Of a stretch of DNA of 64,000 nucleotides, positions 1 to 8,033 are shown piece after piece (position 1 is the first letter of the stretch; each line of letters opens with the position of its first letter). Origin of the DNA: Candidatus Microbacterium phytovorans (GTDB lineage Bacteria > Actinomycetota > Actinomycetes > Actinomycetales > Microbacteriaceae); contig CP119321.1 of the NCBI GenBank assembly GCA_029202445.1, positions 2,914,001 through 2,978,000 of the forward strand, in the 5' to 3' direction. The position numbers and the translations under genes are program-made. The notes under the pieces were generated by a model. That model worked only from the letters and a program-made list of their open reading frames with translations. It had not been told where the DNA came from and ran no database searches.

Positions 1-372
1 GACGTCGGCGCGCTCTATCCGTTGCACACGGTCGGCGTCGGCGGGGCCCGTGGCCGGCAGGGTGAGCTCGAACGGGTCGGACCAGACGACATCGTGCATC
101 GTCACGGTGCACGTCGGCGTGGGCGTCGGTGACGGAGTCGGCGACGGGGACTCGGCTTCGCCCGTGGGCGACGTGGGCGGCGCGGTGCTCGGGGAGGCCG
201 CCCCCTCCGCGGACGGTCGCATCAGCGGGGCAGCGACGGCCGCGCCGGCGATCGCCATCGCCGCCACCGTGCCCACGGTGATCCACAGCGCCGGGCGGTT
301 CATGCGCCGTGGCGTACGTGATGCTGCGGGGGTGTTCTCAGGGGCCTCGGGGCCGGGTTCTTCAGGTGACAC
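1..372 (-). CDS. Membrane-anchored hypothetical protein, C-terminus cut by the window edge
   Basis: I do not recognise this protein. The frame is open from a GTG at 372 to the first base of the window, giving 124 residues of an incomplete product. The start is supported by an AGGAGGAGAA ribosome binding site just upstream. Residues 1-28 are a polar, proline- and basic-rich cytoplasmic tail. Residues about 29-50 form one hydrophobic membrane segment. Residues 51-87 are a Pro/Thr/Ser-rich linker, and the extracellular part begins with a cysteine near residue 88. The topology suggests an exported domain tethered to the membrane. The next gene (ABC-F, same strand) ends 83 bases upstream, so the two may be cotranscribed. 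Confidence 0.75.
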   Translation of the reverse strand, partial: MSPEEPGPEAPENTPAASRTPRRMNRPALWITVGTVAAMAIAGAAVAAPLMRPSAEGAASPSTAPPTSPTGEAESPSPTPSPTPTPTCTVTMHDVVWSDPFELTLPATGPADADRVQRIERADV

Positions 373-454
373 TTCTCCTCCTGTGGGAAGCGTATGCGAG
401 CCGGATAGCGCTTGCTACGGGCTGCGATAACAGTTGCGCATCGCATGCATTCCG

Positions 455-2059
455 TTAGGGGAATAGCACGGTCATCGGACGCTCCTTCAGGAGCCCGTCG
501 CGCAGCTCGAGCACGAGGTCGGGACCGATGCGCGCGAGGAACGCGTCGTCGTGGCTCACGATCAGCACCGCGCCGCGGTACGAGGCCAGCGCGTCGACCA
601 GATGGTCGACCGTCTCCACGTCGAGGTTGTTGGTCGGCTCGTCGAGCACGAGCAGCTGCGGGGCAGGTTCGTGGAGCATGAGGCGTGCCAGCGCGGTCCG
701 GAAGCGCTCGCCGCCCGACAGCGTCGCCACCGGCCGCAGCACGGTGTCGCCGCGCAGGAGGAACCGGGCGAGCCGGTTGCGCAGTTCCACGTCGCCCATG
801 CCGGGGCTGCGCAGATTGTCGAGCACCGACCGATCGTCGTCGAGACCGTCGACGCGCTGGGGGAGGTATCCGATGCGGTCGGTGTACGTCTCCGTGTGCA
901 GGCCGGTCCCGGAGCGGCCGACGCCGACGAGGCTCTCGAGGAGCGTCGTCTTCCCCGCGCCGTTGGGGCCGATGACGGCCACCCGCTCCGGCCCCTGCAC
1001 GATCCACGCGCGCTCGCCGTCGCCGAGCATCGCGATGCGTCGCCCCGCCGCGACCCGGGGATCGGGGACGTCGATGTGCACCGACTCGTCGTCGCGAACG
1101 CGACGTTCGGCGACGTCGAGGTCCGCGCGAGCCGCCGCGACCTTCTCGACGGCCTCGGTCCGCAGCTTCCCTGCCGACACCTGCGCGGCGCGCTTGCGTC
1201 CGCCCGCGACGATGCCCGGCACGCGCTTCTCGATCTGCGCCTTGTGTCCGGCCGCCTGGCGGTGGGCGATCTTGGTCTCCGTCAGGCGGCGGTCGCGCTT
1301 CTCACGTCTGACCACCTGCCGCGCGGCGGTCTCGGCCTGCCGTGCGGCCGCCTGCTCCACGTCGAGCGCTTCGCGCCACGCCGAGTAGCCGCCGCCGAAC
1401 ACCGACAGCCCGCCGCGGTACAGCTCGGCGGTCTCGTCCATGAGGTCGAGCAGCCGGGTGTCGTGACTGACCACCACGAGCGTGCCCCGCCACCCGCGGA
1501 CGAGGTCGTAGACGCGCGCGCGGGCATCGCGGTCGAGGTTGTTGGTGGGTTCGTCGAGCAGGGCGATCGGCGCTCCGCGGAGCCGGACGCCGACGAGCGC
1601 GGCGAGTACCGCTTCGCCGCCGGACAGGGTGCCCACCCGCCGGTCGAGCGCTCCCGCGGGAAGTCCCGCCTCGTCGAGGGATGCCGTGGCCCGCGCTTCG
1701 ACGTCCCAGTCGTCTCCGACGGCGTCGAAGTGCGCGGGGTCGACGTCGCCGTCGGCGATCGCCCGCACGGCGCGGAGCGCATCGCCCACGCCGAGCAGGT
1801 CGGCGACGGGGACGTCCACGTCGAGCGTGAGCTGTTGCGGCAGGCGGTCGACGCGGCCGGTGACGGTGAGCTGGCCGGACGTCGGCATCCGTTCGCCCGC
1901 GATGAGCGAGAGCAGCGTCGACTTGCCGGCGCCGTTGCGGCCCACGAGGCCGGTGCGGCCGGTGCCGAACGCGCCCGTGACGCCGTCGAGGGCGACGGTG
2001 CCGTCGGGCCAGGTGAAGGAGAGGCGGTCGAGAGCGACCGCGGAGTGTGGTGCAGGCAT
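455..2059 (-). CDS. ABC-F family ATPase (ribosome-associated, possible antibiotic resistance or translation factor)
   Basis: This 534-residue protein has two ABC ATPase domains and no membrane segment, which defines the ABC-F family. ABC-F proteins bind the ribosomal E site to rescue stalled or drug-bound ribosomes. The first Walker A (GRNGAGKST) is at residues 40-48, the first LSGGE signature near 145, and a DEPTNNLD Walker B near 165. The second Walker A (GPNGAGKTT) is near 363, with LSGGE near 446 and DEPTNNLD near 470. A basic, coiled linker between the two domains matches the family's ribosome-reaching arm. The ATG at 2059 is chosen because GGGAGG lies five bases upstream; an in-frame extension to 2143 lacks such a site. 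A long leader precedes it. Whether it gives resistance or acts as a housekeeping factor cannot be told from the sequence. Confidence 0.9.
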   Translation of the reverse strand: MPAPHSAVALDRLSFTWPDGTVALDGVTGAFGTGRTGLVGRNGAGKSTLLSLIAGERMPTSGQLTVTGRVDRLPQQLTLDVDVPVADLLGVGDALRAVRAIADGDVDPAHFDAVGDDWDVEARATASLDEAGLPAGALDRRVGTLSGGEAVLAALVGVRLRGAPIALLDEPTNNLDRDARARVYDLVRGWRGTLVVVSHDTRLLDLMDETAELYRGGLSVFGGGYSAWREALDVEQAAARQAETAARQVVRREKRDRRLTETKIAHRQAAGHKAQIEKRVPGIVAGGRKRAAQVSAGKLRTEAVEKVAAARADLDVAERRVRDDESVHIDVPDPRVAAGRRIAMLGDGERAWIVQGPERVAVIGPNGAGKTTLLESLVGVGRSGTGLHTETYTDRIGYLPQRVDGLDDDRSVLDNLRSPGMGDVELRNRLARFLLRGDTVLRPVATLSGGERFRTALARLMLHEPAPQLLVLDEPTNNLDVETVDHLVDALASYRGAVLIVSHDDAFLARIGPDLVLELRDGLLKERPMTVLFP

Positions 2060-2329
2060 GAGTGCCTCCCGGTTGTCGGTGGCCCCGATCTCGGTCGGGG
2101 GTGCGCCGACGCAGCGGACACCGGGCAGCCTCGCTCCCGGCATGCGGCCGGGGGAGGCGGAGGGAGTCGACGACGTCAGCGCGGGATGGGTGCGCAGACG
2201 TCGCGAAGAGTCCGGTCCTGCGGCTAGCGGAGGGTAGCGGAGGGCGACGGCTGGCGCGGGATCACAGCGCGGCGTCGAAACCCTTCAACGGTCTTCCTCA
2301 CACTCGGGACGGGGGACACGACGATTCTA
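2060..2329 (-). promoter_or_regulatory. Long 5' leader of the ABC-F gene with possible attenuator hairpins
   Basis: A TAGAAT hexamer on the minus strand at 2324-2329 is the best -10 candidate and would give a leader of roughly 250 bases. The leader holds a possible 31-codon uORF and two hairpins near the start codon. One has CCGGG/CCCGG arms around AGC/GCT at about 2119-2138. The other has CCCCGA/TCGGGG arms just before the ribosome binding site. Leader-peptide attenuation is well known for ABC-F resistance genes; that it happens here is inference. Confidence 0.45.
2224..2319 (-). CDS. Possible leader peptide (uORF) of the ABC-F gene
   Basis: A GTG at 2319, four bases after the TAGAAT hexamer, opens a 31-codon frame ending in TAG. 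The peptide is basic and includes [14 protein letters not shown]. It contains R/K-x-R/K triplets, the motif at which macrolide-bound ribosomes are known to stall. There is no ribosome binding site, so it would have to be translated from a leaderless mRNA. The frame could also be chance in GC-rich DNA. Confidence 0.3.
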   Translation of the reverse strand: MSPVPSVRKTVEGFRRRAVIPRQPSPSATLR

Positions 2330-2339
2330 TCGGAGGGCG

Positions 2340-2987
2340 TCAACCCCGCTCGTCGGCGAGGCGTTTCTCGAGGAAGGTGCGCACGTCGTCCAGCTCGTCC
2401 TGCGAGACGCTGTGGGCGAGCCCCGGGTAGACCCGGCCGCTCAGTTCCGCGTGTTCGGGGAGCCACTGCACGGTGTGGGCGACACGGTCGGCCGGGATGA
2501 CCTCGTCGCGCGCTCCGCGCCCCCAGAAGACGGGGGGCTTGCGCTCGGCCAGCTCGGCATCGGTCGGGAGGGGAGCGGCATCCGCGTAGCCCGCGAGGGC
2601 GACGACGAAGGCGAACCGCTGCGGCCGCAGACGCAGCGCCTGCAGGGCGATCACCGCCCCCTGCGAGAAGCCCAGCAGGCCGACGACCTCGGCATCCGTC
2701 GACGCGTCCAGCCACGAGAGGAACGCGCTCGCTGCGGTCGTCGTACCCTCCGGGTCTCGTCCGCGGAGGCCTTCGATCGGAAACCACGACCACCCCGGGG
2801 TGGGGAACGGCGGCGTGAGCGGGGCGCGGACGGCGGCGAACACGTACTCCGGCGGCAGGTGGGGCACGAGCGCGAAGAGGTCGCGTTCCTCCGAGCCGTA
2901 GCCGTGCAGGAGCACCACGAGCGGGCGGCCCGCACGCTCGGCGGGCGGGGCGCTCCACAGGACGGCGTCGGCATCCAACTCGCTCAT
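2340..2987 (-). CDS. Alpha/beta hydrolase of the phospholipase/carboxylesterase family
   Basis: This 215-residue cytoplasmic serine hydrolase matches the small acyl-protein thioesterase/carboxylesterase family in size and motif order. The nucleophile elbow GFSQG places the serine at residue 108. The likely triad partners are Asp161 (GRGARDEV) and His192 (GLAHSV). The oxyanion-hole sequence LLHGYG is at residues 27-32. It probably hydrolyses ester or thioester bonds in small substrates, but the true substrate cannot be read from sequence. The ATG at 2987 is six bases after a GACAAT hexamer and has no ribosome binding site, so a leaderless transcript is likely. It is divergent from the Nudix-fold gene. 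Confidence 0.88.
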   Translation of the reverse strand: MSELDADAVLWSAPPAERAGRPLVVLLHGYGSEERDLFALVPHLPPEYVFAAVRAPLTPPFPTPGWSWFPIEGLRGRDPEGTTTAASAFLSWLDASTDAEVVGLLGFSQGAVIALQALRLRPQRFAFVVALAGYADAAPLPTDAELAERKPPVFWGRGARDEVIPADRVAHTVQWLPEHAELSGRVYPGLAHSVSQDELDDVRTFLEKRLADERG

Positions 2988-2993
2988 GGCCCC

Positions 2994-2999
2994 ATTGTC
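2994..2999 (-). promoter_or_regulatory. Putative -10 of a leaderless promoter (hydrolase gene)
   Basis: GACAAT on the minus strand ends six bases before the ATG at 2987. No Shine-Dalgarno sequence fits between them. Confidence 0.45.
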
Positions 3000-3059
3000 C
3001 CAAACGCCGTCCCACCGTGTCCTCCGGCGTGCGCCCGCGCGATCGGGAGCAGGCGCGGG

Positions 3060-3065
3060 TATACA
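3060..3065 (+). promoter_or_regulatory. Putative -10 of a leaderless promoter (Nudix-fold gene)
   Basis: TATACA ends six bases before the ATG at 3072. It is close to the actinobacterial -10 consensus. Confidence 0.45.
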
Positions 3066-3071
3066 TGGAGC

Positions 3072-3728
3072 ATGGCCGTCCGCACCCCCGACCCCGACCC
3101 GAACGACCGCGACGACGACGGAGCGCCGCGCGATCCGCTGCGCGCGTACGGTCGCGAGGGCCACCCGGTGGGTGACGGCTCCTTCGGCTCTCCCGCCCCG
3201 GGCAACGCCGCCAACCCGGGCTGGCTGACGGAGATCGAACTCGCCGAGGCGCGTCGGCGCCTGCCGATCCTCTACGTGGAGGCCGTTCCCGTCCGCACCG
3301 ACGGCACGGGTGTCGTCACCGAGGTCGGCATCCTCCTGCGCGCCACTCCGCTCGGTGAGATCACGCGTTCGACCGTGTCGGGCCGCGTCCGCTACGGCGA
3401 GACGGTGCGCGATGCCCTCTTCCGCCATCTCGAGAACGACCTGGGGCCCATGGCCTTCCCGCTCCTCCCGCCGCAGCCGGTGCCGTTCACGGTGGCCGAG
3501 TACTTCCCGATGCCGGGCCTCAGCGCCTACCACGACGACCGTCAGCACGCCGTGTCGCTCGCGTTCGTCGTGCCGGTGACCGGCACATGCGAGCCCCGGC
3601 AGGACGCGCTCGAGGTCACGTGGCTGACCCCCGCCGAGGCCTCCTCGGATTCGCTGGCGGCCGAGATGGAGGGCGGCCGGGGAACCCTGGTGCGCCTGGC
3701 GCTGGCCTCCGTCGGCGCCCTGCGCTGA
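3072..3728 (+). CDS. Nudix-fold family protein (DUF4916-like)
   Basis: The 218-residue product resembles the actinobacterial Nudix-like family annotated as DUF4916. Residues 1-50 are polar and probably disordered. The folded part starts at GWLTEIELAEARRRLPILY. The Nudix-box region around GRVRYGETVRDALFRHLEND is degenerate: the expected REUXEE run is replaced by RHLEND. Catalytic hydrolysis of nucleoside diphosphate derivatives is therefore uncertain, and a non-catalytic or altered activity is possible. The C-terminal part carries the conserved-looking YFPMPG and VTWLTP stretches. Start: ATG six bases after TATACA. The next gene begins 13 bases after its stop, so the two are probably one transcript. 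Confidence 0.8.
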   Translation: MAVRTPDPDPNDRDDDGAPRDPLRAYGREGHPVGDGSFGSPAPGNAANPGWLTEIELAEARRRLPILYVEAVPVRTDGTGVVTEVGILLRATPLGEITRSTVSGRVRYGETVRDALFRHLENDLGPMAFPLLPPQPVPFTVAEYFPMPGLSAYHDDRQHAVSLAFVVPVTGTCEPRQDALEVTWLTPAEASSDSLAAEMEGGRGTLVRLALASVGALR

Positions 3729-3741
3729 GGCGGACGCCGTC

Positions 3742-4557
3742 ATGCCGCAGAGCGCGCTGCTCGTCGACTTCGCCCTCGCCCTGCCGGCGGCGCTCCTGGT
3801 GTCGTTCGTCATCGCCTGGGCGCTGCGCCGCCTGTTCGGTCAACGCCTCTCGCTGCCGCTGTCGGCGATGACGATCATCTCGATCCTGGGGCTCAGCGCC
3901 GGTCTCTTCATCGCCGGCTGGTTCTTCGCCGGTCTCCGACTCTGGATGCCGACGACCATCCTCCTGGCCGCCGGCTGCAGTCTCGGGCTCTCGCTGCTCG
4001 CCTCCGCGGTCGTCGCCCTCGTGCGCCGCGACAGCGCCGCCGTCGACGTCCGCGCGCTCTTGGCGGCGGGGGAGTCCGACCGGGTCGAGTTCAAGGAGAC
4101 GGCGCGCTGGAACGTGCGCGAGGACAAGAAGGACGCGCGGATGGAGGCGGTGATCGCCAAGACGGTCGCCGCGTTCCTCAACAGCAGCGGCGGCACCCTC
4201 CTCATCGGTGCCGACGACGCCGGCCGCCCGACGGGCCTGGACCGCGACCTCGCGACGTTGCGCGAACCCGACGTCGATCGGTTCGAGCTGTGGCTGCGCG
4301 ACATGCTCTCGGCGACCCTCGGCAAGAACGCCGCGGCACTCCCGCGCATCCGCTTCGCGGACGTCGACGGCTTCACGGTGTGCGCCGTCCGCTGCCCGCG
4401 CGCTCCGGAGCCGGTGTTCCTCGCGCAGGGGCAGAGCACCGACCTGTGGGTGCGTGTCGGCAACTCGACGCGATCGTTCGGGGTCGACGAAGCGGTCTCG
4501 TACGTCGCCCGCCACTGGCGGCCGACCCTCACGACCATGCTGTTCGGGCGTCGCTGA
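3742..4557 (+). CDS. Membrane-anchored AlbA_2 (Schlafen-type) domain protein
   Basis: The 271-residue protein has an N-terminal membrane part followed by a soluble AlbA_2-like domain. There are three hydrophobic segments: residues about 5-27, 34-58 and 72-95. The domain begins near residue 108 with the typical ESDRVEFKET, continues with KTVAAFLNSSGGTLLIGADD (the GG-TLLIG core), and ends with a WVRVGNSTR motif near residue 240. AlbA_2/Schlafen domains bind nucleic acid or nucleotides and occur in RNA-processing and regulatory proteins. A membrane-anchored version is less common. It follows the Nudix-fold gene by 13 bases. The function here is unknown. Confidence 0.82.
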   Translation: MPQSALLVDFALALPAALLVSFVIAWALRRLFGQRLSLPLSAMTIISILGLSAGLFIAGWFFAGLRLWMPTTILLAAGCSLGLSLLASAVVALVRRDSAAVDVRALLAAGESDRVEFKETARWNVREDKKDARMEAVIAKTVAAFLNSSGGTLLIGADDAGRPTGLDRDLATLREPDVDRFELWLRDMLSATLGKNAAALPRIRFADVDGFTVCAVRCPRAPEPVFLAQGQSTDLWVRVGNSTRSFGVDEAVSYVARHWRPTLTTMLFGRR

Positions 4558-4570
4558 CGGATGCCACCCG

Positions 4571-4576
4571 TAGGCT
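4571..4576 (+). promoter_or_regulatory. Putative -10 of a leaderless promoter (M3 peptidase gene)
   Basis: TAGGCT ends seven bases before the ATG at 4584. There is no Shine-Dalgarno sequence in the gap. Confidence 0.5.
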
Positions 4577-4583
4577 CGAACCC

Positions 4584-6497
4584 ATGAGTGCGCCCGAGCC
4601 GTTCGTCTTCCCGACCACCCGCGACGGCTGGCTGGCCGCCGCCACCGAGCACGCCGAGGCGGCCGTGCGGCTCGTGCGCCACTTCGACGGCCAGTTGACG
4701 GCCGGCGCGGCCACGGCATCCGAGGCCCTCGACCTCTGGAACGACGCCGATCTCGCCCTTCGCGGCACGATGAGCGAGGCGTACATCCTCAGCGAGGCGC
4801 ACCCCGACGCCGACGTCCGTGCGGCGGCGGAGGCGTCGGTGCAGACCCTCGAGGCGCTCTCCTCCGCCCGGCTGCTCGACCCCGTCCTGTTCGCGGCGCT
4901 CGCCGCCTTCGAGGGCGCCGACCTGGATGCCGAGGAGGAGCGCCTCCTGTCCCACACGCTGCGCGACTTCCGTCGAGGCGGCGTGGATCTCGCGGAGGCC
5001 GACCGCGAGCGCGTGCGGGAGCTGACCGACCGCGACACCGAGCTCAGCCTGACCTTCTCCCGGAACATCCGCGAGGGCCGGCGCGAGGTGCGGGTGCGTC
5101 CCGACGACCTCGCGGGACTGCCGCAGGACTTCCTCGATGCGCACCCGGCGGGAGACGACGGGCTCGTCGTGTTGACCACGGACTATCCCGACCTCATGCC
5201 GGTGCGCGAGTACGCCACCGTGCGGGCGACGCGCACGGCGCTCGTGGCCGCCTACAACGATCTCGCGTGGCCCGAGAACGACGCCGTGCTCGCCGAGCTC
5301 CTCGCCGTGCGGGAGGAACGGGCGCACCTGCTCGGCTACGGCGACTGGGCCGACTTCGAGACCGAGCCGCGCATGATCGGCTCCGGCGCCGCGGTCCGTG
5401 CGTTCCTGGACCGGCTCGACGAGGCGTCGCGCCCGGCGGCGGAGGCCGAGTACCCGCTGCTGCTGGAGCGTCTGCGTCACGACGAGCCGGATGCCGAAGA
5501 GGTGACGATCGCCGACTTCTTCTATCTCCTGAGCGTGCTCCGCAACGAGCGCCACGACGTCGATGCGCAGCTCGTGCGCTCGTACTTCACGTTCGATCGG
5601 GTGCTGCCCGGAGTGCTGCAGACCGCCTCACGGCTGCTCGGCATCGACTTCGAGCCCGTCGACGTGCCGACGTGGCATCCCGACGTGCGCAGCTACGACG
5701 TCGTGCGCGGCGACGAGCGCATCGGGCGGGTGCACCTCGACCTCCACCCGCGAGACGGCAAGTTCAGCCATGCGGCGTGCTTCCCGTTGGCGCCGGGCAT
5801 CACGGGGCGTGTGCTCCCCGAGGCGGCGCTGCTGTGCAACTTCGCGCGGGGGCTCATGACCCACGACGAGGTCACCACCTTCTTCCACGAGTTCGGGCAC
5901 CTCGTGCACGACATCCTCGGTGGCGCGCAGCGGTTCGCCCGCTTCACGGGCGTGGCGACCGAGTGGGACTTCGTCGAGGCGCCGAGCCAGCTCCTGGAGG
6001 AGTGGGCGTGGGATGCCGACGTGCTGGCATCCTTCACGGCCGACGCGGACGGGCAGCCGATCCCCGCCGACCTCGTCGAGCGCATGCGGGTGGCCGACGG
6101 CTTCGGCCGGGCGCTGGAGGTGCGCCGCCAGCTCGGCCACGCGAACGTGTCGTACCACCTCCACGTCGACCGGCCCGCCGACCTCCAGGCCGCCACCGAG
6201 CACTGGTACGCGGTCACCTCTCCCGTGCAGCCGCTGCGGGGCCTGCACCCCTACGCGGGCTTCGGGCACCTCACCGGATACGGCTCCTGCTACTACACGT
6301 ACCAATGGAGTCTCGTCATCGCGCGCGACCTCCGCTCCGCGTTCGGCGACGACCTCATGAACCCGGAGGTCGCCGAGCGCTACCGTCGCGAGATCCTCGA
6401 GCCGGGCGGGCGACGGGATGCCGCCGACCTCGTGGCATCCTTCCTCGGCCGGCCGTACGCCTTCGACGCGTACCGGGAGTGGCTCGCGGGCAACTGA
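4584..6497 (+). CDS. M3 family zinc metallopeptidase (oligopeptidase)
   Basis: This 637-residue cytoplasmic enzyme belongs to the thimet oligopeptidase/oligopeptidase A/Dcp family, which cuts short peptides. The zinc site is FFHEFGH, with the first histidine near residue 435. The third ligand lies in the EAPSQLLEEW helix about 25-30 residues later. The family's C-terminal substrate-binding tyrosines appear in the GYGSCYYTYQWS stretch near residue 575. No signal peptide is present. The length is slightly below the usual 670-680 residues. The ATG at 4584 is preferred over upstream in-frame codons because everything before it overlaps the AlbA_2 gene. It probably recycles peptides from protein turnover. 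Confidence 0.94.
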   Translation: MSAPEPFVFPTTRDGWLAAATEHAEAAVRLVRHFDGQLTAGAATASEALDLWNDADLALRGTMSEAYILSEAHPDADVRAAAEASVQTLEALSSARLLDPVLFAALAAFEGADLDAEEERLLSHTLRDFRRGGVDLAEADRERVRELTDRDTELSLTFSRNIREGRREVRVRPDDLAGLPQDFLDAHPAGDDGLVVLTTDYPDLMPVREYATVRATRTALVAAYNDLAWPENDAVLAELLAVREERAHLLGYGDWADFETEPRMIGSGAAVRAFLDRLDEASRPAAEAEYPLLLERLRHDEPDAEEVTIADFFYLLSVLRNERHDVDAQLVRSYFTFDRVLPGVLQTASRLLGIDFEPVDVPTWHPDVRSYDVVRGDERIGRVHLDLHPRDGKFSHAACFPLAPGITGRVLPEAALLCNFARGLMTHDEVTTFFHEFGHLVHDILGGAQRFARFTGVATEWDFVEAPSQLLEEWAWDADVLASFTADADGQPIPADLVERMRVADGFGRALEVRRQLGHANVSYHLHVDRPADLQAATEHWYAVTSPVQPLRGLHPYAGFGHLTGYGSCYYTYQWSLVIARDLRSAFGDDLMNPEVAERYRREILEPGGRRDAADLVASFLGRPYAFDAYREWLAGN

Positions 6498-6616
6498 GTC
6501 CGGAGGCGGTTCCTGGGCGCGGTTCGTCCGCGGCGAATCGTGGCTCGCGGCGCCCGCCACCCACAAGATGACGCGGACGAGACGCCGTCGAGATTGCGGT
6601 GCGCGCGGCGGCGGCG

Positions 6617-6632
6617 GGAAGGGTACCCTTCC
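6617..6632. repeat. 16-bp perfect palindrome upstream of the DivIVA-like gene
   Basis: GGAAGGGTACCCTTCC is a perfect dyad. It contains TACCCT at 6624-6629, which has the form of a -10 hexamer, so a dimeric regulator bound here could cover the promoter of the downstream gene. The rest of the 182-base gap shows nothing else recognisable. Confidence 0.45.
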
Positions 6633-6679
6633 AAGTACCGGTGTGGCCCCCCGGCATCCCCCGACCTCGCGGAGTCCTC

Positions 6680-8011
6680 ATGCCCGACCTGCAGACCTCT
6701 CCCGGCGACGAGAACTCGCCGTTCGACGACCTCATCCGCGCCCAGGAGGGCGGCGCCGATGCGACGTTCACGACGGCGTTCCGAGGGTACGACAAGGGCG
6801 AGGTCGAGTCGGCGATCGCGGAGCTGACGACCCGGCTGCGCGTGCAGGGCGAAGAGCTCTCGCAGCTGAAGGACCGTTACCGCCGCGCGGTCGCGTCGGC
6901 GAAGGCGCAGAACCAGGCGCAGTCGCAGGGCAGCAAGCGCGTGGAGGAGCTGGAGGCGGAGCTCGCCGTCGCCACCGCCAAGGCGTCCAACGCCGAGGAG
7001 CAGGTGCAGACCCTCACGGATGAGCTGCTGGGCGCGTCGGGCGAGTCGGCGAACCGCCGCCAGTTCGAGGAGGTGCTGCACGTCGCGGAGGAGCAGGCCA
7101 GCCTGCTCATCAAGAACGCGAGCGTGCAGGCCGACCGCCTGCTCGCGGCGGCCAACGAGGAGATCCAGAACCGTCGCAAGGAGGCGCAGGCCGACGCCGA
7201 CGCGATCATCGCGCGCGCCGAGCACGACGCGCAGCAGGCGCGGGTGCGCATCGACACGGAGCTCACGGCGCACGCGGCGCAGTTGGAGCGGGAGCGCGCT
7301 CACGCCGCCGAGAAGGTCGCTCAGGCCGAGCAGGAGGCGGCGACCATCCGCACCGAGTCGGAGAAGGGCGCTGCCGCTCTGCGGTCGCTCGTCGCGCGCG
7401 AGACCGAGCAGGCCCGGGCCGAGGCCGAGGAGGCGGTCCGCGAGCTGAGGATGCGCGCGCTCGAGTTCGAGGAGTCGTTGACCCGACGGCAGGACGACGC
7501 GCAGCAGGAGTTCCTCATGCTGCACAACCAGGCCGTCGCCCACGCCGAGCGCATCACGAAGGATGCGAACGACCAGGTGGCCGCGTCGCTCGAGCACTCG
7601 CAGCGGATCACGGCGAAGGCCGACGACTTCGACCGTCTCATGCGCGCCCAGGCGTCGCAGATCGAGGCCGATGCCCACCTCAAGGCGCGGGAGCAGCTCG
7701 ACCGCGCCCGCGTGAAGGCGCAGAAGATCATCGAGACCGTGACGGCCCACTCCGACTCGGTGCTCCGCGACGCCGAAGACCGCACGCGTCAGCTGCGGTG
7801 GCAGCAGCACCAGCTCACGAGCTTCATGTCGGAGGTGCGCGAGCTCATGCGGGGCGAGGCCTCCGGTGCCGCCGAGTCCCTCCCTGTCGAGGAGACGGAT
7901 GCCGACGCCGACTCGGGCGCGGACGCCTCCGACGGGGCGGTGCCCGACGGGGTGGCCGAGGCGGAGCTCGACGATGCGATCGAGTCCGTCACGGCCGTCG
8001 AACAGCGCTGA
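6680..8011 (+). CDS. DivIVA-domain-like coiled-coil protein
   Basis: The 443-residue product starts with a short DivIVA-like motif (FTTAFRGYDKGEVESAI at about residues 33-50). It is followed by more than 300 residues of Ala/Glu/Gln/Arg-rich heptad sequence predicted to form a long coiled coil. The last 40 residues are acidic. In actinobacteria such DivIVA/Wag31-type proteins organise polar growth and cell-wall synthesis. This one is longer than classical Wag31 and is probably a second, paralogous scaffold. ATG 6680 has only a weak CGGAG upstream; a longer frame from 6599 would run through the palindrome and is less likely. It converges on the threonine aldolase gene. Confidence 0.85.
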   Translation: MPDLQTSPGDENSPFDDLIRAQEGGADATFTTAFRGYDKGEVESAIAELTTRLRVQGEELSQLKDRYRRAVASAKAQNQAQSQGSKRVEELEAELAVATAKASNAEEQVQTLTDELLGASGESANRRQFEEVLHVAEEQASLLIKNASVQADRLLAAANEEIQNRRKEAQADADAIIARAEHDAQQARVRIDTELTAHAAQLERERAHAAEKVAQAEQEAATIRTESEKGAAALRSLVARETEQARAEAEEAVRELRMRALEFEESLTRRQDDAQQEFLMLHNQAVAHAERITKDANDQVAASLEHSQRITAKADDFDRLMRAQASQIEADAHLKAREQLDRARVKAQKIIETVTAHSDSVLRDAEDRTRQLRWQQHQLTSFMSEVRELMRGEASGAAESLPVEETDADADSGADASDGAVPDGVAEAELDDAIESVTAVEQR

Positions 8012-8033
8012 GACGCGCCGTCGGCGGTGACGC

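Noticed and set aside
551..2227. A 558-codon plus-strand frame opposite the ABC-F gene
   Set aside because: The minus strand carries all ABC motifs in order; the plus frame is rich in His, Arg and Gly without family features.
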